Origin: Sweltsa coloradensis
Lineage: Eukaryota > Arthropoda > Insecta > Plecoptera > Chloroperlidae
Length of the DNA: 64,000 nt
Reading direction: 5' to 3'
NCBI GenBank assembly: GCA_024449915.1
Contig: JAMZAV010003103.1
Span: 1 to 64,000 of the forward strand
Both the position numbers and the translations under genes were made by a program. The first letter of the stretch is position 1, and every line of letters begins with the position of its first letter. This document shows, piece by piece, positions 11,347-23,774 of this stretch. The notes under the pieces are model-generated. The model was not told where the DNA came from. It saw only the letters and a program-made list of their open reading frames with translations, and searched no databases.

Positions 11347-13265
11347 TGTAAGTTTCACTCCCTGTGATAAATTGCCCGGACACAGGAGGTCTTACATAAA
11401 CAAAGAAATACAAGGTCTAGCTCAAAATTGCCGAAGAACACAAAATTCTTCAATTAATAAAAAAAAAAATTAATTAATTAATTATTAATTATAATTAATT
11501 AATTAATTTTGTAATTTAACAAATTCCTGAAAAACAAACTTATAGTAATAGGATTTCAAAATGGATTTAAGTTCCCACTAAATTATAAACTTGAGAATGA
11601 TTTCCATTCAGACTGGATATATTGTAAAAAAAATAAAATACAGACAAAATTAAATAGCAGCCTACCTGCCTAAGGATCCTTTCTATTATAAATGCTAAAT
11701 TCCCATTGGCTAGTCCCCTGCCTATCCATACATCTATTTACCCATCCAAATATTATATTAGTTTTTTTTTAATTGTTTTTAAAAAAATGATGATGAATTT
11801 TAAATAGTTTACTGATTATTAAAGATGTTTGGTACTCATCTATTTATTTCCCAAGAAAATGCGATGCTAATTCCGACCCGGACCGTAGTAAATCCAGTAG
11901 GCCCACGTGATAGCTGAAGTCGAGTGGTACAGCGCGATCAGCTGATGCGCAGAAAGCGACCTCCTCGACAGTTTTATGGTCGCCACGGAACACGCACGGT
12001 GATATTACGTAATCCAATTTAATGAGCGGAACAGCCAGCACAGTTAGTAGAAGAATTTAATGACATTGATATGCCAATCGGATATGAAGCACTTCATTGT
12101 AATGTTCAGATATGAGATGCGCAGGTGACACAAAGTCGTCGAATCAATTAATATTCAAATTAGTGACATAGGCACGTCACTGTAACGTTCGGATATGAGA
12201 TGCGCAGGTGACACAAAATCGTCGAATCAATTAATATTCAAAAATTTGTGACATAGGCACGTCCCCTGTAACGTTCGATATGAGATGCGCAGATGACACA
12301 ATAAAAAAAAACCCAACACACGATGTAATTACACATACAATATTTCACATATAACTTGATTATTTATATCCGAAGAATTAACCGTTTCAATAGCCTTATA
12401 ACTTTTTAACTTTAAAACACTGCGGGTTACACTCAACAGGTCTTCTAATGAGCCTATTATCGGACTCCATCTCGACGGGACGACAGAGGCCGTATCTCCG
12501 ACCGTAACCAACTGACTGTTTCAACCACCGCCTATGCGGCCTGCGCCGACACGCACACACACCTCTACGACAACCCTCACACTTCTCCTAGCGATCCCCC
12601 TGTCCAACAAAGTTTTAATTTCTCAAAGGTCACGTGATAAGCCTAGCTCCTCCCTAACAAGTGTAAAGGCACCCACTGTAGATTTACCTTCAAAAACACC
12701 CCCTCACTACACCCTTCAAACCCATCGTTTCGCACGAGGTTTGATCTGCCTTTTTACAATTCCGAGAACTGAGCTGCGTCTTCCCTCCTGGTTCACGGTC
12801 GAAGTCCAGAGAAGGATTTCGAACGTTCGTCGTTACAAAATTGAGTGCAATGAAGCATGTGATGTCAATGCTAGAGACTACCCTCTATGAAAACCTCCAC
12901 GTAGTGAACTTCAAAAATTTAATTACTCTCTTAATACTCAACCGATTCGTTTGAAATAAGCGGTAAACATCTTTAACATAACAGGTTAGATAATGGTGCA
13001 CTTTAAAGTTTTTAATTTAAGCTATAAAAAGCTTAATTAGTTTTATTACTAATATTCACTTTTATGTTAATTACACAGACAAATTCGTATAAATGATGAT
13101 TGGTTTTGATAGTTGATTACATAGCGATATCTTATTGATTAAAATACACTTGATATGCTGCATATTAATGAAGTGAATAAATTAATTTTCAGAAATTTGC
13201 ATATTAATATGGAAATATGTTATTATTGAATTCGAAAATAGCTAGGGAGGCTTGTTAATCTTACA
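11347..13265 (-). repeat. Element B 5' LTR
   Basis: 1919 bp, TGTAAG..CTTACA. It carries three tandem units at 12105-12300, an E-box at 12631-12636 and a flanking TGGA at 13266-13269. Confidence 0.85.
12105..12300 (-). repeat. Tandem repeat in element B 5' LTR, 3 units
   Basis: Three roughly 80-bp units with GATATGAGATGCGCAG..GACAC and GACATAGGCACGTC, one more than in the 3' LTR. Confidence 0.7.
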
Positions 13266-13550
13266 TGGAGTTTGAAAAAGATTGAAATTTGTCGGCGACA
13301 GCATGATATTAATTTAATCGTTTGGGTTCACGGGTTGATGATCAGAAAACAAAACTTTTTTCCAAACCATAAAGTGAACCAATAAATAGGGTTTAAAGTT
13401 GCCGGTAACCCGGTGCGAGTGACGTTGACAGTTCTATAAATTATTAGTAATTTGACCAGTGTTGGTTCATATTTGGGTGATACTCACTGCTTCAAGTTTC
13501 TAATTAGTGCAGTAATCAAGGAAATAAGTAGTTGTTTTCATTGCACGTTC

Positions 13551-13999
13551 AGTTTTGAACGCGCAATAAAAAAATTATTTCTCATGAAAATCGCAATTTT
13601 AAGTGTTTTTTTTTTTTGTTTTTTAACGTTCTTCGACTTATAACACCTACATGCTTTATCCAATTGTAATGATTTTTTCACAGAACCTCAATTTCATGAA
13701 TAAATATATTCGTGTGAAATTTGAGCGCAATCGAAAAATATTTTTTTTATGAAAATCGCAATTTTACGTTTTTTTATTTTTTTATTTTACATTTCTTTGA
13801 CTTATAACACCTACATGCTTTATCCGATTGTAACGATTTTTATACAGAACCTTTATTTGATAAATTAATATATTGGTGTGAAATTTTAGCGCAATCAAAA
13901 ATAATTTCTCATGAAAATCGCAATTTAACGCTTTTTTCGTTAAAAAAATTACGCTCATCCAACAACGCGCCTGAAAAAGCGTTTGCGAAGCTTCCTAGT
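13551..13999 (+). mobile_element. HLE copy 1 (3' part)
   Basis: Ends with CGCTCATCCAACAACGCG, then a hairpin-forming AACGCG..GCGTT and the terminal CTAGT at 13995-13999. It contains about 2.5 copies of a 170-bp unit (GCGCAATCGAAAAAT, ATGAAAATCGCAATTTTA, CTACATGCTTTATCC). The 5' end was not located. Between 13270 and 13550 I see nothing else. Confidence 0.55.
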
Positions 14000-14534
14000 A
14001 TATTTCCTTTTAATACACTTCCTTATAAGCATGGCCTTCTTAGAACAATACCATGCAGCTGCAAAATAACTTTATTACCATGACAGTTTAGAGAATTTAT
14101 ACTTTTAGAAGTTTCAAATATAAATACATAATATTTTATGTAAAAATATATTAAACAAACAATATATGACATATTCATTTGTATTTTACACTCGAAAACA
14201 AGTTTATTTGTATGTATAATAATATTAATCGCGAAACCTACAAACGAAATGCTTGTATCAATGTATCTTATGTTAAAATATTTCCGCGCGTTCTAATTTA
14301 AATTGACATCCGGTTCTCCACGAGGGGCCTACGAAGTTACTCCGATTGCTGCTAGGTAGCTGTAGCTTCGCTCGAGCTGTCGGGCACGCTGCCTAGCATG
14401 TTGGCAATGTACTACATGAGCGGAGGCAAATTTTTCCGTAGACACTCAGCATAGGCCGTTACGACTCTAGCTATATATTAGTCACTCAACGGTTGTACAG
14501 TAAACCTATTATAGTCAATTCTTAGCAAAACTAA
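14000..14534. other. Spacer between HLE copies
   Basis: No gene recognised. AT-rich, then a moderately GC-richer patch at 14290-14470. Confidence 0.5.
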
Positions 14535-15305
14535 TTGGATGAGCGTAGCGAGCGAAGCGAAGATTCCATTTCACTACACTGGAGAAAAAAATCCGGAATG
14601 TTTTTTTTTTCTTTTTTTTTCCTGTATTTTTGTGTGTCTGTTAACACGATTCCGGCTAAACCGATCCTCCAATTGCGATGAAATTTTATGGAGGCCTTCG
14701 AAATCTCTGAACGAAGAACTGCCACGTTTTTGAGCGCAATCGAAAAATTATTTCTCATGAAAATCGCAATTTTACGATTTTTTTCGATTTTTAAAACATT
14801 TCTTCAGCTTATAACTCCTACATGCTTTGTCCGATTTTAATGATTTTTTCACAGAACCTTAATTTTATGGATTTATGTATTCGTGTGAAATTTGAGCGCA
14901 ATCAAAAAACTATTTCTCATGAAAATCGAAATTTTACGTTTTTTTTCTTTTTTAAGACAATTCTTTGACTTATAACACCTATATGCTTTATCCTATTGTA
15001 ATAATTTTTTCACAGAACCTTAATTTTATAAATTCATATATTTGTGTAAAATTTGTGCGCAATTGAATAATTATTTCTTATGAAAATTTCAATATTACGA
15101 TTTTTTCCTTTTTTTAAATTACAATTAATTAAAAAAAAATTAAATTTAGGTTAATTTTTCATTTAATTTAATTTAATTTTAAAAAAATCTTCAACTAAGT
15201 AATGATTTTTTCACAGAACAACAGAAAATCCGCATAACACATGGCAGCTCAATGCACCAATTACGCTCATCCAACAACGCGGCGGGACTTAAGCGTTTTC
15301 CTAGT
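14535..15305 (+). mobile_element. HLE copy 2, complete (Helentron-like non-autonomous element)
   Basis: Starts TTGGATGAGCG followed by a GCG/AGC-rich stretch and ends CGCTCATCCAA..AACGCG..AAGCGTTTTCCTAGT. The 11-bp start is thus repeated in inverted form just inside the 3' end. The 3' terminus is a short hairpin followed by CTAGT. Subterminal inverted repeats, a 3' hairpin and a CTRRT-type end are features of Helentron-type (HINE) elements. Three internal units of about 165 bp lie between. There is no Rep/helicase frame, so it would be non-autonomous. Confidence 0.6.
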
Positions 15306-17721
15306 AATAAAAATTCTGACAAAGTTTGAAAGCTGTGCTAATAACTGATGAAATATTACAATGATAAATGCATGTGTATATCAATTGCGTCTGTTGCAAA
15401 CGGCAACCATTTTGATAGCATTGTTGACTATTTCTACTTAAGTTGACAAATGACTCAACCTGGTAATGACAGTGTGCAATTCCAATGCTCCTTGGATCAA
15501 TTCATTAGAAAAATATACTGACAGTGCATCTAGTAGGTACATTACATGTAGAACTTACAGCAGCTCAAAGATTTTGATCCACAACTCAACCCTGATCCAG
15601 AACTAGTTCCCTTACCCTACCGGATCAGAAAAATTTGAAAAAAATATTTTTGATTTTCTAAAATAGCCAGGTAACAAAGCCATTCACTAAATTTTGACTT
15701 GGTAGCATATTTTCGAAAATAGAAAAACGCGGTCGAATAGCCTTAATAACTTGATCTAATTGATGTGACGAAACAGCTAGCCTTAGCACATTAAAATGTC
15801 TGTCTGCCTTCCGTATTGCAACACTGCCCGGTTACAGAAATAATAAAAACCATAAGTTTTTTCTTGAAAAATTTTTCCCGAACAGGGGGGGAGAAATCAT
15901 CCCTACCACCATTTCCCAGGGATGCCACTGGGAGAGAGAGACCTGAAAACAGTAAAAATGATTGTATCGGCACCCATAGTACAGATTTATTTCCCGTGTC
16001 AATGATTAGTGTAAAGTAACTGAGTCCAGAAAAATTGAGTAGAAGTAATTAATTTTTTTTAATTTTTAATTTTTTACTTAATTTACTTTTTTTTTAAATG
16101 AATGTAACTGATTTACTTTTAAAAGTAATTGCACCAATTTTAAATTACTTTTAATTTTATTTTTTGTAACCATGCTTGACTTTCCAGTAATCGAAAAAAA
16201 TTTACGATGTCTCAAATTAAAACAGTAGAAACAATTTAAAATTTTTTTTTTAGAGTGGTTGATGGACAATGTTTTTTTCCGCCGATCCGCTTTGAGCCCA
16301 TACAATAATGTACACTGTTTTTGCCCCCTTACTCGCCCCTTGGTGAAAAAATTTTGATAAATTTCCATGGCCAGCTCGTACCAAAAAAATTTTAAAACCG
16401 TTCGAAATCCCTGTAAAAAAAAGGATGAAATTTAAATTCTAGGTGCCCCCGTGCGCCAGCCAACCCCCGGGTTCCAAAACACTCTCGGGCACCTTATACA
16501 GCAAGAAGTAGTTAGTGATTCGAGGTGTCACCCAGTCATCATGAAACCGGTGGCGGAACTAGACGCCCGCAGGGCCCGCTAATTTAGGGGACCCCATTAA
16601 ACAAAAACTTAGTTTAAAAAAATATTTCACCCTGTTTGTTGCTAAAATGACCGTTTTGTGAATGTAGAGGATATTTAGGAATAGCGTCCACAACACAACA
16701 TCAACACACAAAAACTATGGTACATTAGTTTGGGTGTGCATTCAGCATAATGTTCACATCCATCTTTTTGAACTTGATATTTTAAATAATATCCGAGGCC
16801 TATTTGCATAAATCGTACAAATTTTTTAAACTTCCCAAAAAATTTTTTTACATTTGGGTTTATCGGTTTAGATATATTTCTCTGTGTCATGAACAACAGC
16901 TTTGGCTCAGAGACCAATAAAGGGTTTATATTATTATTTACCCAAGAAATTCATAAACCTTCTTTGCAAAACGAGCCCCTTCATCATCGCCAACTTACCC
17001 CTGGTTTTCTGTCTGGCGCTGCACGCACTCCTCGAACTACAAGCTCCCCGGGGGGAACCTCAGCGCCCCCCCGTCTAGACTACCTCAGGAGATCAGCTGA
17101 TAGATAGTTTAAACAAATTATGGCATTGCTTTTGCTATTTTTGGCCCCCAAAATTTGGGTCGAAATACCTTCTCCCCCAAGTGAAAAATGATTCCATAGA
17201 ACTATCATTTTTCAAGTACCGGTATTAAAACATTTAATTTCCCATGGGACAATTCTTGCATCTTCTCAGATCCCACCTAGCTAGTGAAAGCTACTCTGCG
17301 TACCTATCTATAATTGGGACCTTAATTAAAAAATATCGACCCCCTATTTTCAACTATTTTGGGTGGGGGGTGGGGGTTCCCCCTTCTTGCCCGGGTTTAT
17401 CGAATGGGTTTGGGTTTAGCCTCCCTAAATGCTTTCCCACAATTCTTTTTTCCTCTGCATCATTATTCACTTTCTTCCTCTTACTGTTTTTCCCTCAGGG
17501 ACCTCCATTTTTTTGCCATATTTTTTCTTTTTCCCAACATTTTTCCTGTTAAAACCCTTTTCCCCAAGCTGCTTTCCCCTTGTAAAATGTATTGCTATAA
17601 CTTCTTCCCATCTCAGTCGGGCCCCCCTTTTTTTCTCTTTTTTGTTTTCTGCTCTTGTTCATACGACTTGGGAAACCCTGCCCCCTGATCCTCTTCATGT
17701 GTCCCCCATCTCAGTTTTTCT
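15306..17721. other. Stretch without recognised genes
   Basis: AT-rich DNA with long A and T runs. The only landmark is the segment at 16447-16560 shared with 53650-53770. Open frames here are short and of low complexity. Confidence 0.5.
16447..16560 (+). repeat. Dispersed repeat shared with 53650-53770
   Basis: CACCTTATACAGCAAG, GAGGTGTCACCCAG and CATGAAAC occur in the same order and spacing at both loci. No coding sense is apparent. Confidence 0.6.
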
Positions 17722-19738
17722 GCCCGGAGTTAAGAGATTTGACCTTGCTTTTTTTTTGGTACAAGCAGGCACTTGGCACATGATTCTAGGGACCACCCCT
17801 ACAAATTTTTGACGGGGAGCATGTGAGCCCCGTGCAGGGACCCATTTTGTTGCCTCCCCCTGCTGGTTTGAAGGGTAATTAAAAAATAAAATGGTGTTTG
17901 GTGAGAGAAACATGACTTTTTTTACCTAATAGGGTAGTTAGGTTTAAAAACATAGGGCCACGGGGAACTGCGGTTTTTCCCCATTTTAAAGGGATGATAG
18001 GGGTTTTAATTTTGGGGTTGAACTTTTTCGTTTAAATTTTTATTGATGAACCCTTGGTTTAATTTGGATTTCTACGAAAAAGTACTTCCCCAAATCCCCA
18101 AAACAAAATGATGGTGTTAAAAAATTGACTATAGCGACCCCTTTTGGTCATAAGACTTTTTGACAAAATTACCGAAAAGGCCTATTTGAAAAATTGTTAA
18201 AACATAGTCGTGTGACACTCGATTTAAAGCTTAGACGAAGTAGAATAATATAAAACAAATTTTTACATGCCACGTTGACCTGTGCCCTTTATTGCCCTTT
18301 ATTTGCCCTTTGATAACTTTTCAGCATGATGCATAATGTACATTACTAAGAAACCCCAGATCATGTGGTTTTAACAATTGATTTAATAAAGCACTAAACT
18401 GTAAGTATATCAATATGTTTAGGCTGCATTGCAAACGCTTTTACTGTGGTTGATGGATGAGCAGTTTTGTACCATTGAACCCTCTTTTACGTCGTTTTTC
18501 AATGTGTTTACATAGAATATACCATTTTAAAAGGAGTACCAAGTTCCTAGTTGATCGTTTTGGTAATAATTACCATAAATAAATAAATAAATAGTAGTAA
18601 TTGCATTGTTAATGTTATCCAATCCAAGGTTTGAATCGTGGGATCCGGGGGCCTTTTTTTTCAAAAAAACTGACAAAAAAAAACAAAAAAAAAAATCTAT
18701 AGCACTTCCTATGTTCCCCGCTTTTTGGGAGGGAAAACCTTTCCCCCTCCTTTCGTGATGGTGATGGGAAAAAAGTCTGCATTCAATGCTTAAAGAGCGT
18801 TTCCTGATGCTATAAATGGTTTCATCGCCGCTATTGTTGGAAAAGTGGAGGTTGCCACTGAGACTTTGGAGAAGTTTGTATTAGTTTTGTATGACATTAG
18901 AGATCATTTTACAGTCACTATCAAATTAATAATGTACGCTTGAGATACCATAAAACAAATGTGTTTATGTTAAATTTTCATTTTTTTGATAAAGCATGTA
19001 CTTTACCGTGAATAAATGTCGCAAAATATTTTTCACCAAAAAAAACAGACAGTGAAACGATTCCTCCACCAAGACCCTTAGTGCAGCACATTCACGCTCA
19101 ATCTATCAAGGAGTCATGTACATGTCTGGGATCAAACTCTTTCCTACAACAAAAGCGCCTTGGCCTTCTAGGGGGGAGGGGATATACGCGATGGATGCCA
19201 TGTTGCCCATTTTTCCAAATCGTTTCTAAACCAGTATGGATTTTGTACAGCAGGGTGAGGTGCAAGAAAGGATGTGGGGGATGATGCATGTGTCTCAACG
19301 TTAATGAAAATACACGCATCTAAGAATTTTTTTACCTGAGGTCAAACCGGGAAATTGGGGACTGTTTTAAAAAGGTATATTCTATTAACACGTTAAAAAA
19401 ACAAAGTAAAAATATAGTAAAAAAGGGGGGCAAAGGTACAAAAAATGCTCAAATTGACAGTAAAAAACAATGCAAAGGCCCAATATCATATTGATTACTT
19501 ACCTTGATTCAACTTTTTAATACCACTTTTTTTGTATGTGCTTAAAGTATACATTTTCATCTGCTGAAAAAAGTTATCAAGGGCAAATAAAGGACTATAC
19601 AGGTTTACAGGGAAAAAAGGCTGTTTAAATTTTATTTTTTATTCTACTTTGTCTAAGCTTTAAAAAGAACGTGGTCAAGGCTAGTTTTAAAAATTTTTTA
19701 AATAGGGCTTACTCTGGTAATTAGTCAACAGGTCATTT
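17722..19738. mobile_element. Foldback element copy 1, degraded
   Basis: The left arm (17722-18575) matches the left arm of the element at 52694-56314, and the right segment (about 19355-19738) is its reverse complement. The right arm is cut short at 19738, where the GCACAC-type repeat begins. Homopolymers are inflated relative to the later copy. No transposase is seen in the centre. Confidence 0.6.
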
Positions 19739-20990
19739 TGGGTGCGGAATGAGCACAAACGGGAAAAGAGCACAAATTTTTGCATCCCGAACGTTTCCCA
19801 AGCTGCAGGTTCACAAAAAGTGGTATGGCCGGGGGGCTCGTATAATTATTTGGGGGGGGCACATAATTTCAAGTCTTCTGCGGGAAACGAAGGGGGGTGG
19901 GGCGCTGCCCCAGCCGCCGGGGGCGAAATTTTTTTCAGAATTAATGGTCTGCCCGGAAAAAGACTTTAGAGTAATTTTTCGAATTTTTTGGGCGGGAAAA
20001 ACTCTCCCATATGTAAATTGTTAATTATAGAAAAACCCTCCAAAAAATGTTTTTACCGGTATATCTGATTAAAAAATTTCATACCCCATAATGTCTCTCC
20101 TATTCTCCTCCGACACGCCCTCAAACATCACTCGATCGTTTTTTAAAAAACTGTTTATTTTTAGACGCTAAAATTTAAAAAAGCATATAGTAATTTTCCT
20201 TTCCGCACTAATAAATTTTTAAATCTTTTCGCTCACTTGAAAACTGCTGTTATTCACTTCACCAAAATTTTGCGAAAAACTTTCACTGGTTACTGGGCAG
20301 TGACCGGGGTGTGGGGGTGAATGAAATGGGGCGAGCACAATACCAAAGGGGTTTAATGGAAGTAACGTTTTGACCCTTGTGCACGGAAAAACCCAGCTAT
20401 CCCAAATTTTTAAAAACAAAAAAACCTGAGGGGTTGTTCTGCCGGGCCTTTTCCCTGTTAAAACCCGAAAAGTGTGCACACTCAGGTGTCTCCCCCAGCG
20501 GGGCACTTACTGCGAATGACTTTTTCCGAATATGCCTTGCTCTGGGGCCCGCCAAAATATCCTACAAAAACAATCCAACCTTTATTGGGGAATTTTAAAA
20601 TTTTAGAGATTTTGGGTTCGAAACCTTAAATTTTGGGAATTTAGTTCGCCAAAATATTTGGGGGTGCACGTGAACCTGTGCACCCCATACACGAGCCGCC
20701 CCCGGGTATGGCACACACAAGCATGTGTGCGCTTTCCCGGTTTTGAAAGGATTTTAGCACACACCTTGCGTGTGTGCCTGTTCTGGGTTCCCAAAAGGAT
20801 TACAGCACACATTTGTGCTCGTTCCTTTTAAGAGCGGATTACCGCCATCATTGGCGGTGTGCACTTTCCGGGCTCAAACGGATTTCGCACGATTTGTGCG
20901 CTGCTCCGTGTGGGAGTTTTGTGCTTGTTCCTTTTAAAAACGGATTACCGCACACTCATTGGCGTTTTTCAGCGATCGGGTTTTTGCGTA
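19739..20990. repeat. GC-richer insertion with 40-bp minisatellite
   Basis: Begins GGGTGCGGAATGAGCAC inside the foldback arm. It ends in a run of roughly 40-bp units (20690-20985) of the form GTGCGCTGTTCC-GGTT..AACGGATT..GCACAC. A shorter, reversed relative is at 59935-60205, where the same end reads GTGTACCC. Unit lengths vary and homopolymers are unreliable. Confidence 0.5.
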
Positions 20991-22917
20991 CATAGTCAAT
21001 TGTCTTTATTTTGTATCAGCGAGTGAGTGACTCTGTGTTTGCAGTTTGCTATACTAACTTTCTGCGTAGACACTGCCCTTAGGGGTTGGGTAAAATGAAT
21101 ATAATCACAAAGCTGCGTGCCATTATTTGCTTGGATATTTTGACACGTTAAAAAACGTCCATTGTTAGATACTATTAGCTTTTTACTTTTGTTGGCTCAA
21201 AATCAGCCGCCAAGCTTCGTGAAGACTTCACAAAATCGTAATTTTTCTTGATGACAACAATGACATCTCAGAAATGAAAACAAGAAGTAATTATATTGCT
21301 AATACTGTTTTACTTGGTAATCTGACACGTATTACGCAGTGCATAATCCCCCCCCCCCCACCAACTTCGGGACTTAAAAAAAAGGTTTTGGACCAACATG
21401 AAAAGTTTATTTTATTATCTATCACACCCAAAATGCGCATAAAACTAAAAGCATCACTTTTTGGCCCGCTTTTCAAATTTTTAAATACAAAATTTGCAAA
21501 ATGTGTGTGTAGAAAGAAATTTAAAGTTTTTTGTTTAATGAAACAGAATTTTCATCTAAGGGGATGCTTAGTTTTTTTAATTTTATTTTTTTTTAAATTT
21601 TTTTTCTAAATATTTGCGATGTTTTATTTCTTTAAAAAAGGGAAGGGGGGGGGGGGGGGGGGGGGGGGGGGATTTTGTTTTTAAGAGAAGTTTTAAAACC
21701 ATGTAAAATTATATTTTTAAAAAAAAACTTCTTTAAAAACCAAATTTTCTATTTTTTCCCATTGAAAAAAAAACATCCTCCAGAACAAAACAAACACACT
21801 GCCTCCTAGACCCCTTAAAATCCAGCCCTGTTACACAAATTTTCAAGGTAACAAGGGCTTTAAAGGTCAAAAAATTTTTCCACCGACGCAGAACGATCGG
21901 GTTTTTGGGCCCGTTTAGGGGGCGACGTTGAAAAATTCATTCAAAACCATCATATTGGGTGCGTACTGCTATTGTTGTTGACGTGTAGTCTCGCGGAACC
22001 ACACGGTGAAAAAACCCCAAACTTGCGAACCTGTCGGAGAATCGGGATGGATGCAGCTTTGGGGTTGCCCTTTTCTCTCATCCTTTTTAATTAAATCGGC
22101 TTTAATTTGCTACAAAATTTAAATTTTAAACCCCCCTCCCCCATTATTTTTTGGGTTTAAACTTTAAAATTTGAAAAGGAGGAAGGGGGGGAAAAAATTT
22201 TAAAAAAGGGGTTTTAAAAAGGTGCCTCAGTACCGTAATGATTTTTTAGTGGAGGACTTTTCTTTTTAAAACGGGCCCAAACCAACCCTATAAGGGGGAC
22301 AAATCGAAAGCGAAAAAGCCAACTAGAAACCAGAGAAACCCATTCCACACAGGGCAAGCGCCAGAATCAAAAGGCTTTTAAGAACAAATAAAAATTTATT
22401 ATGTGCCACGTTGTTTCACTTCAGTCAGGGTTTTCCGGTCTCGAAGGGATTTGAACCCTTTCCTTCCAATCAAAGTCACGGGGGTTAAGTCTTGGGATAG
22501 TGTTTTTTTTCATTAATTACGATTTCGAAAATTCCATACAAAAACCCAAAATTTTTTATGCACCGTTCTCACTTTCCTACTGATGGGCCCCGGTTACAAT
22601 CAGAACAGTAATGGGTTCTAGGTTATGAAATATATTGCCCCCCAATTGATAAAATAATTGATCAAAGAGTGACTTATGATAGTATTGTTTTTTAATTACA
22701 AAAGCAGCACCCAAACAAAGTAGCGATTATAGCTTCTGGAGGGCCTCGTTATAAGATTAAACATAAAAATCATATTTACATAAAATGGCCACTTCGCAAC
22801 ATTTTTGTTGCGTTGATGGAGAGCCTTTTAAAGTTTTTTTTTATGTGGGGATCTCTTTACTTTTCAAGTACCTTGCAAAATCATTTTGTTTTAATTTCTA
22901 AAAATATTAATTGCTAT
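20991..22917. other. Stretch without recognised genes
   Basis: AT-rich, with a G homopolymer of more than 20 bases near 21647-21671 and many inflated runs. A degenerate tRNA-like B-box on the minus strand near 22445-22470 is too weak to call. Confidence 0.5.
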
Positions 22918-23756
22918 GGTTTTTTGGGTGAGCAAAACGAAAACTTTAATTTTACCGACCCCCCAAAAAATTTAGATCAAGTGTTTTTTTTTTTTTTTTT
23001 TTTTTTTCCGTCTGTTTAATTGTTTTGTTTTTTTTTTTGTTTTTTTGCTCTCTTCCGGGCAAACGGCATATGCGATCTTGATGAAAAATTTTGCCCGGCC
23101 CTTGGGAAATCTCTAAACTTAGACGGGGTTTTACGTTTTTGGGTTTCCCTTCGAAGAAATATTTTCTCTGAATATTGTATTTTTTTAAACGATTTTTTTT
23201 TTTTTTTTGGGTGCATTTTTCGAAAACTTTTGGGGCCCGTTTTCTGAAAAAAAGGGTAGGCAAAAAACGTTCATATTTCACATGGACTTTAAAGGGTTTA
23301 TGGTGATGAAATTCCCCTTTTCTGAAAAAAAAAGGGTTGAAAAATTTAGAAAAAAAACCCTTTAGAAAAAAAGTTTGGGCCAATAAAAGGGTTTTTTGTT
23401 TTTTTTGGGAAATTTTTTTCCCGGGCCTTTTGGGGCCCAAAATTCTGACCAAACGGGGGGCCTACAACTTTAATTTTATATGGACATTAAGGTTTGGTGG
23501 TGTGTACCTTTTGAAAGAAAAAGTTGAAAAAGGTTGGCCAGAATCCAAGAATTTAAAGCTTTTAATAAAATTTTTTTAACGGAAAATTTAATCCCAAATT
23601 GACGGGTTTAAAAAAGAAATTTGAAAACAACCTTACAATGGTAGGTAGCAAAAAAAAAAGCACTTGCAAAAGTAAAGATATCCCACGAAAAATAGAAACT
23701 TTAAAAAAAGTTTCACCCATAAACGGGGCGGGACTTTGGCGTTTTTTTAGTACTTT
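22918..23756 (+). mobile_element. HLE copy, homopolymer-inflated
   Basis: The order of blocks matches 38613-39200: GGTGAGC start, GACCCCCC, T-rich run, GGGCAAACGGCATATGCGAT, CTGACCAAACGG, GACATTAAGG, CACCCATAAACG.., TTTAGT end. Nearly every mononucleotide run is longer than in the cleaner copies. Confidence 0.55.
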
Positions 23757-23774
23757 TAAAAATGCAAATATCTG

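Larger units (their letters stand above)
6894..13265 (-). mobile_element. Element B: non-autonomous LTR retrotransposon, complete
   Basis: Two direct LTRs (6894-8755 and 11347-13265) both begin TGTAAG and end CTTACA in either reading. TGGA flanks the element at 6890-6893 and 13266-13269, a 4-bp target duplication. On the minus strand the order is 5' LTR, primer-binding site TGGCGCCCA, gag-like frame, polypurine tract ACGGGGGTAAT, 3' LTR. The interior is only 2.6 kb and shows no pol gene, so it needs enzymes in trans. The LTR terminus, leader and PPT regions align with element A, showing a common family. Confidence 0.85.

Noticed and set aside
17244..17812. Overlapping Phe/Pro/Ser-rich frames on the plus strand
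   Set aside because: Three registers are open at once in T/C-rich, homopolymer-inflated DNA, with no domain and no consistent codon use.
22952..23452. 166-residue open frame on the minus strand, rich in Lys and Phe
   Set aside because: It is the antisense of an HLE copy with inflated A/T runs. Similar frames in other HLE copies (38569-38982, 43126-43485) share residues only because the DNA is the same repeat.
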